This document shows, in pieces, positions 1 to 14,249 of a stretch of 64,000 bases of DNA (the stretch's first letter is position 1; every line of letters starts with the position of its first letter). The notes beneath the pieces were generated by a model. The model saw only the letters and a list, made by a program, of their open reading frames with translations, was not told the DNA's origin and did no database searches. A program made the position numbers and the translations under genes. The DNA comes from Trema orientale. Its lineage: Eukaryota; Streptophyta; Magnoliopsida; Rosales; Cannabaceae. The stretch is taken from NCBI GenBank assembly GCA_002914845.1, contig JXTC01000102.1:410088-474087 (forward strand), written 5' to 3'.

Positions 1-649
1 GCCTCTATTTAATGTTGTTTTGACCTTATTCTATCATGCAGATTTAAAAAAAAAATGGATAGCAAAATTTTTTTTTATATTTATTTTTTACTCCAGATTT
101 TTTTGATGCTCATAATGACCTCTATTTTTACTTTTGATGATCTATGTGTTTGCATTTATGGTTTCAGACCTGTATTTAATACTATTTTAATATTTTTATA
201 TTATTTAAATTTAAAAAAAAAGGTGAAAAGAAAAAAAAAAGGTAAAAAAAATCAGAATTCAGTATTTAATAAGTCTCTGAATTTTTTTTAACTGTACTAC
301 TTTTATTACGTGTTTATTGTAAGTATTGCTATGTATTCAATTGCTTTTTTCTTTCAGTGCCTTTTATATTTATTTGATTGCTGTTTGCCTATAAATAGTC
401 AGACTATTTGTTTTATTCTCTATATTCCACTTCCTTGACTATGCCTATTTTGACTCCTATTTATTGTTCAAAACTTATTACTGAGTTTACTGTTATTCTT
501 CTTGGTTATATTTATTGTGCTAATACTCCCTCTTCTACTCTTTATATAACCTCTGTTATTTTCAAGTTGGTTTGGAGGACTCTGTTTTGCAGTTATATCA
601 GGTATTATGAATATTTATTAGACTCGGTTATATGTGTTTTTTTTTTCTT

Positions 650-1060
650 ATTCCTTTCAATTATGGCTATATTTTGTTCTGTTGTTAATTAATATTTATT
701 TTATACTCTATTTGTATATTATTAAGGCATTTATTACATTGTTATTGCACTGAGTGTTGTGTAGTATCGAACTGTTTTATTTAGTTCTATTGTTGATTTG
801 GAATCTAGTTACACTTTGTTATGTTGCTAATTAATATTCACTGCTCACATACTTATGTCTTTATGCATGTCAAGTATAGTTATATTTTGTTCTGTTGTTA
901 ATTGATATCTATGCTATACTTTGTTTCTATGTTGTTAAGGCATTTATTACTTTGTTATTATGCCGAGTGCTATATATTATTAGATTGTTTTATTAAACTC
1001 TGTTGTTGGTTTGAAATCTAATTAAATTTTATTCTGTGCTAAATTAATATGCATTTATTA
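650..1060. repeat. Diverged tandem duplication, period about 213 bp
   Basis: The phrase TATATTTTGTTCTGTTGTTA occurs at 668 and again at 881. In both copies it is followed by similar text including AAGGCATTTATTAC and a GAGTG(T/C) segment. The copies differ by many substitutions, so the duplication is old. No coding potential is seen. Confidence 0.7.
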
Positions 1061-1150
1061 AATAATTATAACTATGCTTTTATATTAGACCTTGTGGAAT
1101 GTTTTCATAGCTTATTTAGTGTTTTTGTACCTTATATCATTCTTCTCTTT

Positions 1151-1490
1151 GTTCTTTTAGTGACTCTTTTTATATAGCCTTTCCCCATCCATATTTTTCG
1201 TCTCTGTGAAATGTGTCTGCTCTTCTACCAAGTCTTTCTATTTAGTTGTTATTCCTTTTTCTTTTTCTCCCATTTACTTTTGTTTCAGTCTTCTGCAATC
1301 ATATATCCTTCCTTTTGTTCTTTTACTGACTATTTTTATGTGGCTTTTCCTTCTACATATTTTTTCGTCTCTGTTAATGGCTCTATTCTTCTTTCAGGTC
1401 ATTCTATTCAATTGTTATTCCTTTTTTTTTTCTTCCATTTAGTTCTGTTTCAGTATTTTCTAATCATATTTTATGGCTTCCTTTACATTT
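1151..1490. repeat. Diverged tandem duplication, period about 166 bp
   Basis: The text beginning GTTCTTTTA(G/C)TGACT at 1151 recurs at about 1317. Both copies continue with TTTTTCGTCTCTGT, a TTGTTATTCC block and a TTCTGTTTCAGT-like block. This creates two overlapping pseudo-reading frames rich in Phe and Ser, which I regard as composition artefacts. Confidence 0.65.
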
Positions 1491-1699
1491 GGCGATGATG
1501 ACTACGGAATTTTTTTAATCATATGGAGTTTCATGTGGATTGCTTTAAAATTACTGTAAATATTAGCTATTATTGTTGTGTAATAAACTTTTCAGTTATA
1601 GAATGATTTTTGCTATTGCAGAGTTTTAATAGCTTTTAAAATTATTATAGTTTTCTAAAAATGTACTTACTGTATAAATAACAATAACTTTGCTTTTTG

Positions 1700-1945
1700 A
1701 GTTTTTTTTTTTTTTAAATATTGCTATGATGTTAGTTGATAGTTTTACCTATAGAGAATTGAGGGGATTGGTTTTCTGGAGGAGGTTTTTTGGTCATTTC
1801 ATGAGGATCAGAAATGTATCTTTTTTTTAAAAAAAATAAAATCATAATGGTGTTAATTGACAGTTTTGCCATTCGAGGGTTGAGGGGATTGGTTGACTAG
1901 AGATGGTTTTTTTGGTCATTTCCTATGAATTAGTGTGGATATGAA
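1700..1945. repeat. Two-copy tandem repeat, period about 121 bp
   Basis: The shared core TTGAGGGGATTGGTT lies at 1759 and 1880. It is preceded in each copy by AGTTTT(A/G)CC and followed by GGTTTTTTTGGTCATTTC. Divergence is moderate. No function is evident. Confidence 0.7.
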
Positions 1946-3437
1946 CCGGTTGTGTATTTTAGATGTTTGATTACATTTTGTTATCCCTAAAATCCTTTTC
2001 CTGGCTAAAATCTTTTTCGGGCCTGCTGTGTGAGCATGCTTACTTTAATCTTTTTGTTTTCTTTTTTTGTGACCTCACTGCTATAGCCTTCTATGTAAGC
2101 TTCAGCCCAATATTTGGGTTGGGAGTTTTTTTCGTTATTTTGCTTCCCTGGATTTTGGCTGAATAAATGAGTTTAGTTGCCCCTCTCTCTATTCACTTGG
2201 TAGTTTTTTGAGCAATCCAACTTATGCTCCAATGATTTACGTTCTGTTATTCAACTGATTTAATATATATGGCAGATTTTTTAGTACACTAATAATATCT
2301 CATGTATTTATCTAATTGCCAGAAATATTTTTTTCCCGACATACTGAAAATATGCTTTCTTAGGTAGTTAGATAAATACTTGCGAGTACATTATTTTTAC
2401 GGATTTGCCATATATTGATAAAACATTAATATGTCTCAGCCAAATTTTATATATATTAATATATTTAATGAAATATGTTTAATCATATGTATTTATATAG
2501 CCATAATCACGGTGAAGAATTAATCATATTGAATTGATAAGGAATTTTTCTTCTTTACATCAATAAAGAAGCGGATAGAGATTTTAGTATGGAGAAAGAG
2601 GAGTAAAAAAGAAAACCAAGCATGTAATTAATTTAAAAAATAAATCCTTCATATTTTAATAAAAATGCATTATTTATCCTACTATTTTCTTTTAAAAAAC
2701 AAATAATATAATTTAAGTCTTTTTCTTTATAATAATAAAATTATTTTTCTAATTGCAGTGAAGATCCACAAAGGAAAAAAGGGAAACAAAAGTTATAAAG
2801 TAAATGTCTAATCTATATTAGTATAATAACATTTTGTGATGTACTAAACAATATAATCTTAATGTATAGCATAATATTTATAATGTACTGTTACATAATA
2901 TTTTGTTATAATTTAAACAAATATTATCTGATTGTAAATAATTATTACTTATTATAAATAATATAAGAAATATTGTATATATAATCATTTATATATCATA
3001 ATAATTCATCATATTTTATATTTTATTTTAATACACTATATCTCATACGATAACTCAATATAATCCGTAACTATAACTCAGCATAATCCGCAATAAAAGG
3101 GCGGGCATTACGACTCGTATTAACATAATTTGGGAGCAAACACTAAACCCTTCGTTAGATGTCCAGTACCAATTAATATATACCTATTACATGTTATAAT
3201 TAATTATATACCGGGACATAAACTTAAAAAATAAGAAATAATAACAAAAAAAATAAAACTCTAATTTCCTGAAAATGAACTGGAGCCTAGCCCAGAGTGC
3301 GGCCCACCTAGTGGTTCTCTAAGATTCAATCATTATTAAAAATAGATTGTTTGTAGACATAATGGCGAGGCGATACCACCAGACTGTAGTTTTAATCCAA
3401 CGGACTAGATTGCATCATTTGACCATCGGTTTGATCT

Positions 3438-3443
3438 TATATA
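3438..3443 (+). promoter_or_regulatory. Probable TATA box of the actin gene
   Basis: TATATA lies in a context that switches from AT-rich spacer to a pyrimidine-rich leader (from about 3460). That arrangement is usual for plant actin promoters. Transcription would start near 3470. The mapping is inferred from position only. Confidence 0.5.
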
Positions 3444-3523
3444 CTATTATTACACACCTTCCCTTTCCTTCGTCCCTGCCTCTCAATCAAACGCTTTCCA
3501 TCTTCCTTTTCGCATTCGCACAG

Positions 3524-3524
<1 letters not shown>

Positions 3525-3559
<35 letters not shown>

Positions 3560-3612
3560 TCTCTCCGATCTCTCTCTCTCTCTCTCCCTCTCTCTCCGAT
3601 CTCTCTCTTTCT
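3525..3612 (+). repeat. CT microsatellite in the actin 5' leader
   Basis: An interrupted (CT)n tract of about 90 bp with CCGATCT interruptions. It lies between the probable TATA box and the start codon, within the leader exon or at the start of the leader intron. Pyrimidine-rich leaders are common in strongly expressed plant housekeeping genes. Confidence 0.85.
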
Positions 3613-4394
3613 TTTCGATCTATTTGTTTCAGCTTCGATCTGTGCTTTTTATATCATTTTTCATTATTTTATATTTCATTGATGCATATATGTATACGCG
3701 TCATATGTGCATGTTTTTGGTTTGGTGTCTTATGAATTGGGATTTTTTTTTTGTCTGATTTTTATTTCGAAGAGGTTTCTTTTTTTTTTTCTTTTCTTTT
3801 CTTTCTTTTTATTTATCTAATTGTTTTTTTGGTGATTTGTGGGGCATTTTGTTGATTTGGTTGATTCTTATGGGGTTTGTATAGAATTCTTATTTAGGTG
3901 GAGAATGTTAGAGAATTGGATACAGAGTTTTGAAATTAAACGAGTGATTTAATGTACAAACTAATCAAAATCAGGAATAGTTAACAAAAAGTAAATAAAT
4001 AAATGACGATGGAGAAGAAAAGGTCAAGAAATCAGCTTTCTTTCCACAAAATAGACTTGAAAATTTTGATTGTATCTGATTCTTTTTCCGTGTATGTTTT
4101 CTTTATTCGTTTTGTTTTTATGTGATTGAGAGCTCAAGTATGTAGTCTAAGGAGGAAAAAAAAAATACAAGGAATTGTTGCTTGAAAATACATTACTGCA
4201 TTTGGATTTGGTTGCTGTAGTTTTAGTATTTGTAATTTTGTATGTGCCGGGATTGTCTAGCTTAGAGAATGCAATATTTGAGAGAGAATATATTTAAAAA
4301 AGAAAATCCAGGATTGTTTCCTATATTTTTTGCCTATTTAAAAAAAGGGGCAGTTCTTGTAACAGATTTTGGTGAACTTATCAGGTAAGAAAAG

Positions 4395-6083
<1,689 letters not shown>

Positions 6084-6773
6084 GCGTTTGAGAATTAGGA
6101 CCATTGATGAGAGAGAGAGAGAAAGAGAAGAAGAGTACTGTTTTTTTATTCGCTTGAACAATAGTTCTGCTCGCAGATGGCTCATTCTAGCTCTGTTATC
6201 CTTCTTTTTTATTCTCATGTTGGAGTGACTTCGAAGGCCAGGAGTTATCTTATCCAGTTTCTTTCTTAGTTGTTTGTTTTGATAAGTTTATTGCATTTTA
6301 TTTTGTTACTACCATGCAAGGCTTTTGCTATGGCACCCCAAAATGCCTAGCTATTTATGAAGGAGGGGCGTCTTTGGAACTAAAAAAACAAAGGCACACT
6401 CGCTGCACTTTTGAAAAAGAAAAAAGTAATTCATCATAAACTTGGATTCTATTTTTTTTTCAGTCAAATTCGATGCTGTAATTATCGTCTAGGCAACACA
6501 ATACCTGACCTTATCCTTCGTGGTGCTATGCTTAATTACTTGCTAATATCTCTGCCACCTTTAATTTAACTATATGTTTGTTTGATACGTGAAAACTAGC
6601 ATAATCTACACACCAGGGGCAAATGGTTCAGCTACAAGACATAAAGAGGGTTTCTACTCATCCTTTTCACTACGATCATAAACAAGAGTTTATCTCCTAT
6701 AAGCACACAAAGTATCTCTTTAAATTTAAAAACGAGGTTGACTTAAACTAATGTATGGACTCTTTTTGAGAGA

Positions 6774-8169
6774 TCATTCCACCAAAGAAGAAAGCAGAGA
6801 TTTCTTGGTTTGATGATTTTGATTGTTAGAAAATGGGTGATCCCGTATGGGATTTTCTTCCTTAATGGCCTCTGAGTCGATTTTCTCATCAGTAATTCGA
6901 ATCTCGGACAAAGAGAACCCGTTCCCCTTATTTTCATGATAATTATAGTGCGAATTGCATCTGTTGTATGCTTTAGAAGGAAAGTCTTTCAAGCTTTCAT
7001 CAATGGAAGAAGAGCAGCGCGGGTTGAAGCTTCCCAACCCTTCAATTCCTCGAGTAAGTTTTCGAGCTCTGGCTCTTTCTTCTTCGTGAAATGACGAGTT
7101 TTCAAGAAGTTTTAGCACTTTCTCTGATAATGTGTTAACGCTCAACCCCCAATTAAACCTGCAAAGTGAAAAATATAAAGGCTATTGAGGAAAATAATAA
7201 CAAACAACAAGAAAGAACAATTCTTTTTCCTTTTTTTTTTTGGGGGGGGGTATTTGGAGTTGAGCAAAAGGGAGGGCAAAATATTTTAGAGAATATAGGA
7301 GTAAAATTCAGTGGATTACAGAAGTATCAGAATTATCACAAAAGAATAACTTTCTTCGTTTTTCTTTCTTTGTTTACCAAAATCCAGATTCCAAACATAG
7401 CTGAAGGGTATTGGACGTTGGTCACAGAGTCTTGACATGCATACTTAAATGCAACAGAAGTATCTATCTATATACATATACACACACGCATATCATATTA
7501 AGAGACTATGCCAAGTCAAGTTCTCACCCTTTCTCATCTACATACTGAAAGGTTCCCATCTCCTTGATGATATCTTTATCACACTGAAACTCCTCAGCTA
7601 CTCTAAGTGGTCCATGGGTCAGAAGATGTTCCAACAAAATTAAAGCCTTGTAAGGTCCTCTCCAATTCTTTCTATCAAATTTCAATAAACTAAAGGAGAA
7701 GAAAAAATTGATTAAATGGAGAAATTATTGCCAAGAATAATGTAACAGTTGAATCAATATGGAAAAAAAAAAAGAATGAGAGAGAGCCACTAACTTTCTA
7801 TGTAGAATCTCCACAATCCTCCAATAATCATCAACTTCAAAGGCAGCCCTTGATATCATTCCTCTTGTACGTGTGTCAGGTGGCCACGTATTTCCATTTG
7901 TGGCATCTTCTGTCATTCTAACAAAACCCAAACAGAACCAAAACAAGATTTCACAAAAAATCAAAATCAAAACCCAATTCAATGATTTTGTGAACCAAAA
8001 TGGGAAAACTTATTAAGAGTATTAGAAAGATCAATATTAATAGAAGAAATAGAACTCACAGTTGAACAGGTGTCACATCAGTCAGGGCCAAACGAGCAGT
8101 TTTTATTATCTTCTCCTTGAAGAAGAAAGAAGTTTGCTTCTTCAGCTCATGAAATAATGGATTATCCAT
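6774..8169 (-). CDS. ENTH-domain (epsin-like) protein, 259 aa
   Basis: Four coding exons on the minus strand: 8169-8060, 7917-7795, 7689-7528 and 7158-6774, totalling 780 nt. The start MDNPLFHELKKQTSFFFKEK is followed by the ENTH signature with TARLALTDVTPVQLMTEDATNG, an ISRAAFEVDDYWRIVEILH segment, FDRKNWR, ALILLEHLLTHGP, and FQYVDEKGFNWG near residue 130. ENTH domains bind phosphoinositides, mainly PI(4,5)P2 or PI4P, and act in clathrin-coated vesicle formation. After the domain comes a helical stretch rich in Lys, Arg and Glu (residues 130-165), then about 90 residues of unstructured Ser/Asn-rich tail. I see no NPF, DPW or clathrin-box motifs, so it resembles the short ENTH-only plant proteins rather than full-length epsins. 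It is convergent with actin, with about 690 bp between the stops. Exact intracellular site is inferred, not seen. Confidence 0.92.
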
Positions 8170-10043
8170 GTCTTGGAGGTTTGAAAAGATCAACACGCTT
8201 GACAAAAGGAAATTGACGTGCCATACATGAAATACATAGAGACATATATGTGTATGTACGTAAGAAAAGTAACTACTCCACAAACTCAAGAAAAAAAAAT
8301 ACAAATAAAGTACCTAATTCACTTTTGGAAATTTTTCTTTATGCAAGTGTAACTAGAAGATTACAGAGTTAATTTGTTTTAAAAAAAAATTATATATCAT
8401 TGTCTAAGATAAGATGGTACAGAAATGAGGATTTGAAACTTCCGTTTTTAAATTTTAATATGGGAAAATCAGGTTATTACATCAACACGATAATTCCAAA
8501 TCAACTTGGATTAGCCTTTTTCCTTGTTGGTTAAGTCACCAAAAAGTGTTCAAAAAAAAAAGGAACAATGATAATAATAATTTAAGGAAAAAATAAAGGT
8601 CACCGTCACCAAAGAGTGCCCCCAAAGTTCTAGTGAAAAAATAATGATCATGTATAGGTCAATTTGCAATTTCTAATTTTGTGGTTAGAGCTGAATATAG
8701 CTTCATAAATTTGTTTAAAGTTCAATGAACATTTTTTGCACTTCCTCACCTTGGTAGTGACTGGTGACTCGTTATGTACCTTTTTCTTATTTTTCTTTTT
8801 CTGTTTTTCTAATTTTCACTATTTAATGTTGTTGTTCGTTAACTTCAGAACTCAACTTTATAAAGCCTCTTCCATTTACCATCTTGTAGTTGTACTCACC
8901 ACTAAAATGTCCTTCAATTTCCTTCAGACCGAGGAAAATAGATGTCAATTGCTACATCGATGGTCGTTATAATCCACTGATAAGGGAGGTTATTTTTCAA
9001 TATGTTATATGTCTATGATATTGCATTTCCTTGAAACTATAGCCTAGTTGTCCAACAGACTATACCATAAAACGAGACATCGAATAACATCCAAGGAAAT
9101 TCAAAGCAAAAGTAAATAAATAAAGAATAAAATCTGAAGGAAACGTTCTGCTTTTAGAACTTTTAAAGCGACACAATCTTATTCTGCTATTCCCCATCCC
9201 TCGAATTTCTATTTTAAACTAAAAACCATCTTGAGGTTTGTTGGGGAAGCATCAACTATACAAATAGAGTTTGAAGTCATTTTAGAGATCTTCAACATTT
9301 CCCGAAAATAATCCGAATATCGCAAAGGATTTTGGGGAGATTGGCCTGATTCGAATAATGCAGCTTAACAAGACATTAAGAAATAGAACAATACTATGGA
9401 ATATATATAGCACTTAGTAGTACCACTGCACTAATTACTACACTAATAGAAATATGATATCCACCGTAAAATTCAAATACCTCAAAATTCACATCTATTA
9501 GTGCATAGTACCAAGTACCACAAATGCCTTTTAATATTATTTTTCTTTTAGGACCTTCCAACATCAAAGTTCTTGTTTCGTTTTCGCCCTTTCAAGTTGT
9601 CAGCATAGCATTACCACAATCTGTGTCACTAAAGCACTACATGAAAAGAGAAGCGTACTAATTCAAGTCGAGAAAGCAATTATCTTATCTATTTCCTCCT
9701 TTTCCCCTTTAAAACGTATTACTTAACAGTTAAGGTTCACTTCAAAAGAAAGTAATGCAGCTCGAAAACCCGTCAGCAAAATGTAAGGTTAAAACCTAAG
9801 AACAAGAGCAAATGCCCATCAAATACTTCGGTTAGTTTACGGTTACTTTTGGATAAATAAACTAATGAAACTTAACAAATCTATTTCTGCCCTAAAGCAG
9901 AGGTGTTTAGAAACAAAGATACTATTCGATAAGCTATGTTCCCAAGGTGCCTAACAGTTTGCATTTCTCTCCTGTTGCAGTAAAATAGAAGCAAAGCAGG
10001 CTACAGAGACAGTTCCCGCTAAATTGCATTTGAAAATGATCAA
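8170..10043. other. Intergenic spacer between ENTH and ALG5 genes
   Basis: Contains the 5' side of the ENTH gene (promoter and leader upstream of 8169) and the 3' flank of ALG5. It is AT-rich with short homopolymers. No RNA gene, transposon end or coding exon was recognised. Confidence 0.5.
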
Positions 10044-12902
10044 TCAGGTACGGATTCTCCACATACCAGTCCTATATCCAACGGACATCAGAACCAGCTC
10101 CCACAGCATGTTTGGAATGCTTAACGGGTTCACCTTGGATCCAGGAATTTCAGACCAGTTCACGGATATCTCAAGCATTGGGATGCCAAAATGTTTGCAT
10201 AGAAAAACTAACTCAACATCAAAGCACCACCTGCAGAATATTCCAATTATAGACCATTAAAGCACCATCTTGCAACTTCTATGGCTAAATAACTTTATGC
10301 AATATTTTAAATTTCCAAAATATATAGAAAGAAAAAATCAAGGAGGGTTGAACATTTTAAGGGGAAAAAAAAGGTGAACAAGATCCTTATATTTCATTCA
10401 GTATCAGTCAGCAGGGAGCGTTTAGCATGATGTCATTGCAAGGTTGAAATTCAAAGTTTGTACTGAGACCTTTAAGCACACAGTGAAGTTAGGTAATGTA
10501 TAGTGTGTACATGCAGTTACCTTCTCAAACGAATGTTACTGAAGAGTTTCCTAGCAGCTGCCCGAGTAAACATCTTAAAACCACACTGTGATGCATGAAG
10601 AAGCGCTCATCAGGATGACAAAACAAAAAATATGACCTCAAAGGATCAATAAAATACACATCAGTTTAACGAATGAAAAATCTAGAAAATAACCTGTGTA
10701 TCCCGAATTCCAGGGCCAGCAGACAAGAGAACCACGAGATGGAAACCCTTCATCAAAAAGTTGCGGTACCACTTCCTCTGAAACATTAAGTAAACAAGTT
10801 CAACTAAAGAAACAAGAACAGTTCAACTAAAGAAACAAGGATAACAAGAATCAAAGTACGCATATAGAATCAAGCAGCATAAGCAAGACTGAACTGTAGC
10901 CAGGGCCTTCTCCTCAAGGTGAGCACGAGAACCAAATGCAGTAAGCGGGATATCAGCTACTCTAAATGTTGAATCGCTTGCTAACGAATCTCTCAAATTA
11001 AATTCTTTTCTGGCAACGGAAAGGATCTGGAAGGCAGCAACAAACAATGTACTCTTAATAGCTTGGTCAATATAACAGACTTTGAACAATTGTTGAGTGT
11101 AAACTATGTATGAGAATATCAGCTGGTCAAGACCAGTACAAACCTGACTTTCAAGCTTTTCTAGGTCATTAACCTTGGTTGCTCCATCAGCGTCCAGCAT
11201 TAGAAGTAGTTCACCACGTGAATGTAGCATTCCCTGTTTTACAATGCTTTCACAAAGGCAAAAAGCTTCAATCAATTGTCGTCATGCATTACAGGATAAC
11301 ATGGACCCTCCAATAGATTGAGAAAAAGTTCACAAGGAAATGACTTAGATCAGACTCACTTTTCTAATAGCTTCTCCCTTGCCATGATTTCTACCGAGAA
11401 GGATAACCCTTACATTATCTACATTGTATTTCCTGACATATTCAAAAGCTACCCTTTTTGTCCCATCAGCACTTCCATCATCAATAATCACCACCTGTTC
11501 AAGAAATCATCTCTAAGTAATGTAGAGATATTGAAAGGACAAAGCACTAAAATATTTTGAGATGATTTACAACTAAGTATAGTATCCAATTGTTAATCAC
11601 TCTTAGAATTCTAGAATGTAGTTTCAAAAAGAAACACACTTAACCAAATTACGTGATCCCAGAAAATGAAGGAAACAAAGTAGTACCTCATATGAAAACG
11701 ATTTATCCTTTGCCTCACGTTGCTGAAGATAACTACAGAATGAAAATCTGATCATCACTACAATTTGAATATTGTTTCTAAAATGCGTATCGCAACGGTC
11801 ATAATATTCTATAAAGTTTGAGGGCCCTAAGCCAAACAGCCATCCCCAAACCCCTCCTTAGTGATTTGCATAAATAAAACTGTGACGAAATCAATAACAT
11901 AATTTTCTTATCAAGATTCCACATTATACAAAACAACGGAAATAAATATCTCGAACAAGTATTAACTCATAATTAGTTGTATCCCAACTTACTTCAGTGT
12001 CTCATCAAGAGCTCCCGGAAGCCTGTGCTCCTCATTGAATGCAGGAACAATCAAAGATATGTATTTCTCTGCCGGATCAAAAACAGAAGGGCAAGGAACC
12101 TGCACCAATACCCCAGAAAAACCAGGATATCACGCAACAATTCATATATCAATACACAATTTAAGCAAATGCAGCCATTGTTATTCCAACCAACCAAAAT
12201 TACAATAGAAAGAACTTCGATTACAAGATATGGGGTAAGCTCTCTTTCCAAACCGGAGCCAAAGACAAGACATTTCAGTAAGATGTCCACAACCCAGTTT
12301 GGTGACATGGATTTTTCTCTCAATAGAAACTCACTTACATGTTTCTCCTCTTTTTAATTAGATCACAAACAATTGACCTTATGATTCGCATGAATGCATA
12401 GGAAAACTGATTAAAAACACTAACAAATCCAAGATTGCAGGGCGTGGGCGTTGACTTATACAGTAAAACCTAACAAAAGTTTCATCAGAATTAATCCAAA
12501 ATCATGGGAATTTCGATCAAGTTTCATTCTTATCAATCAATAATACAAACTTAAATCACATCAAAACCAAAACCAAATCCAATGAACTCGAATTAAAGCA
12601 CTTTAATAAAACTCACCTGTTTCAACGAACTTGGATCCTCGAAGATCGCCGGAGCTTCGACGTGCCTAACCCCCCCCCCCAAAAAAAAAAAAAGTAAATA
12701 AAATCATAATGTTCAACGAACAAAAAACAAAGAATAGATAGAAGAATTGGAAAAATGGAAGAAGAGGGAGGTTGAGGACGAACGCGTGGTTATGCCTTCT
12801 TCTGTAAGCTTCGAAAAATATAGCAGAGACAAAACCTAGGGTTAGGATGACGACGAGGGCTACCAAAATCTCCACCATCGTACGTACGGTTTCAACCTCC
12901 AT
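10044..12902 (-). CDS. ALG5: Dolichyl-phosphate beta-glucosyltransferase (ALG5), 337 aa
   Basis: Transfers glucose from UDP-glucose to dolichyl phosphate at the ER membrane. The product donates glucose to the lipid-linked N-glycan precursor. Ten coding exons: 12902-12784, 12665-12617, 12099-11993, 11732-11687, 11494-11360, 11233-11144, 11026-10895, 10777-10694, 10585-10521 and 10230-10044. They total 1014 nt with every phase consistent. The N-terminus carries one hydrophobic anchor (MVEILVALVVILTLGFVSAI). Glycosyltransferase family 2 motifs follow: ISLIVPAFNEEHRLPGALDE, VVIIDDGSADGT, LGRNHGKGEAIRKGMLHSRG, the DADGA metal-binding motif, AFGSRAHLEEKA, and GPGIRDTQCGFKMF with RRWCFDVEL near the C-terminus. 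The length matches plant ALG5. The ATG at 12902 is the first in frame; upstream is a TTG. All motifs are intact, so a functional enzyme is expected. Confidence 0.95.
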
Positions 12903-13061
12903 TTTTATCAAATTCAGGGCTTCGAGTTTTGCTTTGCTTAGCAGATAGTGCTTCTGCGTTGTTTTTGGTGCTTATGAAATCTGAACCAGACCTACGCAGG
13001 TCGTAATAGTCGTTATTAGTTTATAATAGATATATATTAAAGGGGTAACCTAGCCACCGAA

Positions 13062-13134
13062 GCCCGTCTAGCTCAGTCGGTAGAGCGCAAGGCTCTTAAC
13101 CTTGTGGTCGTGGGTTCGAGCCCCACGGTGGGCG
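13062..13134 (+). tRNA. tRNA-Lys (anticodon CUU)
   Basis: A 73-nt cloverleaf. The acceptor stem GCCCGTC pairs with GGTGGGC, allowing G-T pairs. A D-arm GCTC...GAGC is followed by anticodon stem CAAGG/CCTTG, with anticodon CTT at 13095-13097. The T-arm has GGTTCGAGCCC and the discriminator base is G. Box A and box B are intact, with a short T tract about 5 bp downstream as the likely Pol III terminator. It lies 160 bp beyond the 5' end of ALG5 and points away from it. Confidence 0.97.
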
Positions 13135-14240
13135 ATTGTTTCTTTTTTAAATTTAATTTTTTGGGGAAAAGAACGACAAGAAAAATGAACGAGACTCCTT
13201 TTAAATTCTCTCTTTTTTTTTTTGTCGCTCTCAACTGTAATAGAAGTTGTCCAATGATGAAACAACAATGTTATAAGGGATTACTTCAAAAAAAAAAAAA
13301 AACAAACAAACAATGTTATAAGGGACAAGAAAGCGAAAAACGACATTGAAATGAATAAAAGGGAAAAAAAAATGACAAGAAAGTGAACCACCATAATAGA
13401 AGGTGTTAATTATGAACGACAATATTTTTTTTATTAGGGACAAGAAAGCGAAACGACGACAATAAGATTATACAAATGCGGGGTTAAAAGGAAACGACAA
13501 ACAAGAACAAAGTAACAAATGACAAGAGAATGGACAAGGATAATAAAAGTTATTAAAGGGTAAAACGACGAACCAAAGTACAAACGACATTAAAAACAGA
13601 CGGACAAAAAATATTAAGAAAAATGAGAAACAAATGACAAAAATAATGACAAAAGAGCGAAAACAACAACAAAATAGTTGTAGGCTTTAGCGTGATGGTA
13701 ATTATACCCACTTTCAATATTGAGGTATAAAGTTCAAATCATCCATCCTCAATTGTAAAAAATAGCAAAATTAAATGGCATTACTAAAAAACAGCGAAAC
13801 AACGACAATAAAATTATACAAATGCGGGGTTAAAAGGAAACGACAAACAAGAACAAAGTAACAAATGACAAGAGAATGGATGAGGATAATAGAAGTCATT
13901 AAAGGGTGAAACGACGAACCAAAGTACAAACGACATTAAAAACAAACGGACAAGAAATATTAAGAAGAACGAGAAACAAAATCACAATAATAATGACAAA
14001 AGAGCGAAAACAACAACAAATGGTTGTAGGCTTAGAGTGATGGTAATTATACCCACTTTCAATATTGAGGTATAAAGTTCAAATCATCCATCCTTAATTG
14101 TAAAAAACAGCAAAATTAAATGGCATTACTAAAAGAAAAAAAATCCAGATCAAAAAACACTTATTATAAATAAATTAAAAAAATCACAACAACAACAAAA
14201 TTGAATGAGGACACGACAAGAATATTAGTCGGTGGAGCTA
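13135..14240. repeat. Repeat tract rich in AACGACA motifs with a 345-bp direct duplication
   Basis: About 1.1 kb packed with short A-rich words containing AACGACA, ACAAGAAAGCGAAA and similar. Within it, 13449-13793 is repeated at about 13795-14140 with a period of 345-346 bp; for example GCGGGGTTAAAAGG lies at 13478 and 13824. Each copy contains a block starting GTTGTAGGCTT(T)AG that resembles a decayed tRNA-type promoter: a box A-like TAGCGTGATGG and a box B-like AAGTTCAAATC about 45 bp later. No protein is encoded. It could be a degraded transposon with subterminal repeats or a SINE-derived duplication. Confidence 0.75.
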
Positions 14241-14249
14241 ATGCAAGGC

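Larger units (their letters stand above)
1..3400. other. T-rich gene-free region with old tandem duplications
   Basis: No protein with recognisable domains can be read here. The plus strand is extremely T-rich and its open frames are low-complexity Phe/Leu/Ser strings, as expected from composition alone. The region holds three diverged tandem duplications, listed separately. It also holds an imperfect inverted repeat between about 2267 and 2425, whose arms share TATATGGCA...ATTTATCTAA. From about 2640 to 3250 it is AT-rich spacer without visible features. The last 100-200 bp are the actin promoter. Confidence 0.6.

Noticed and set aside
55-2166. Several open frames of 60-95 codons on the plus strand
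   Set aside because: Amino-acid content (Phe, Leu, Ser, Tyr) mirrors T-rich DNA; no domain, no consistent splice extension, and overlapping frames are equally open.
13449-14140. CRISPR-like repeat array
   Set aside because: Only two long adjacent copies without regular spacers, in a plant nuclear genome.
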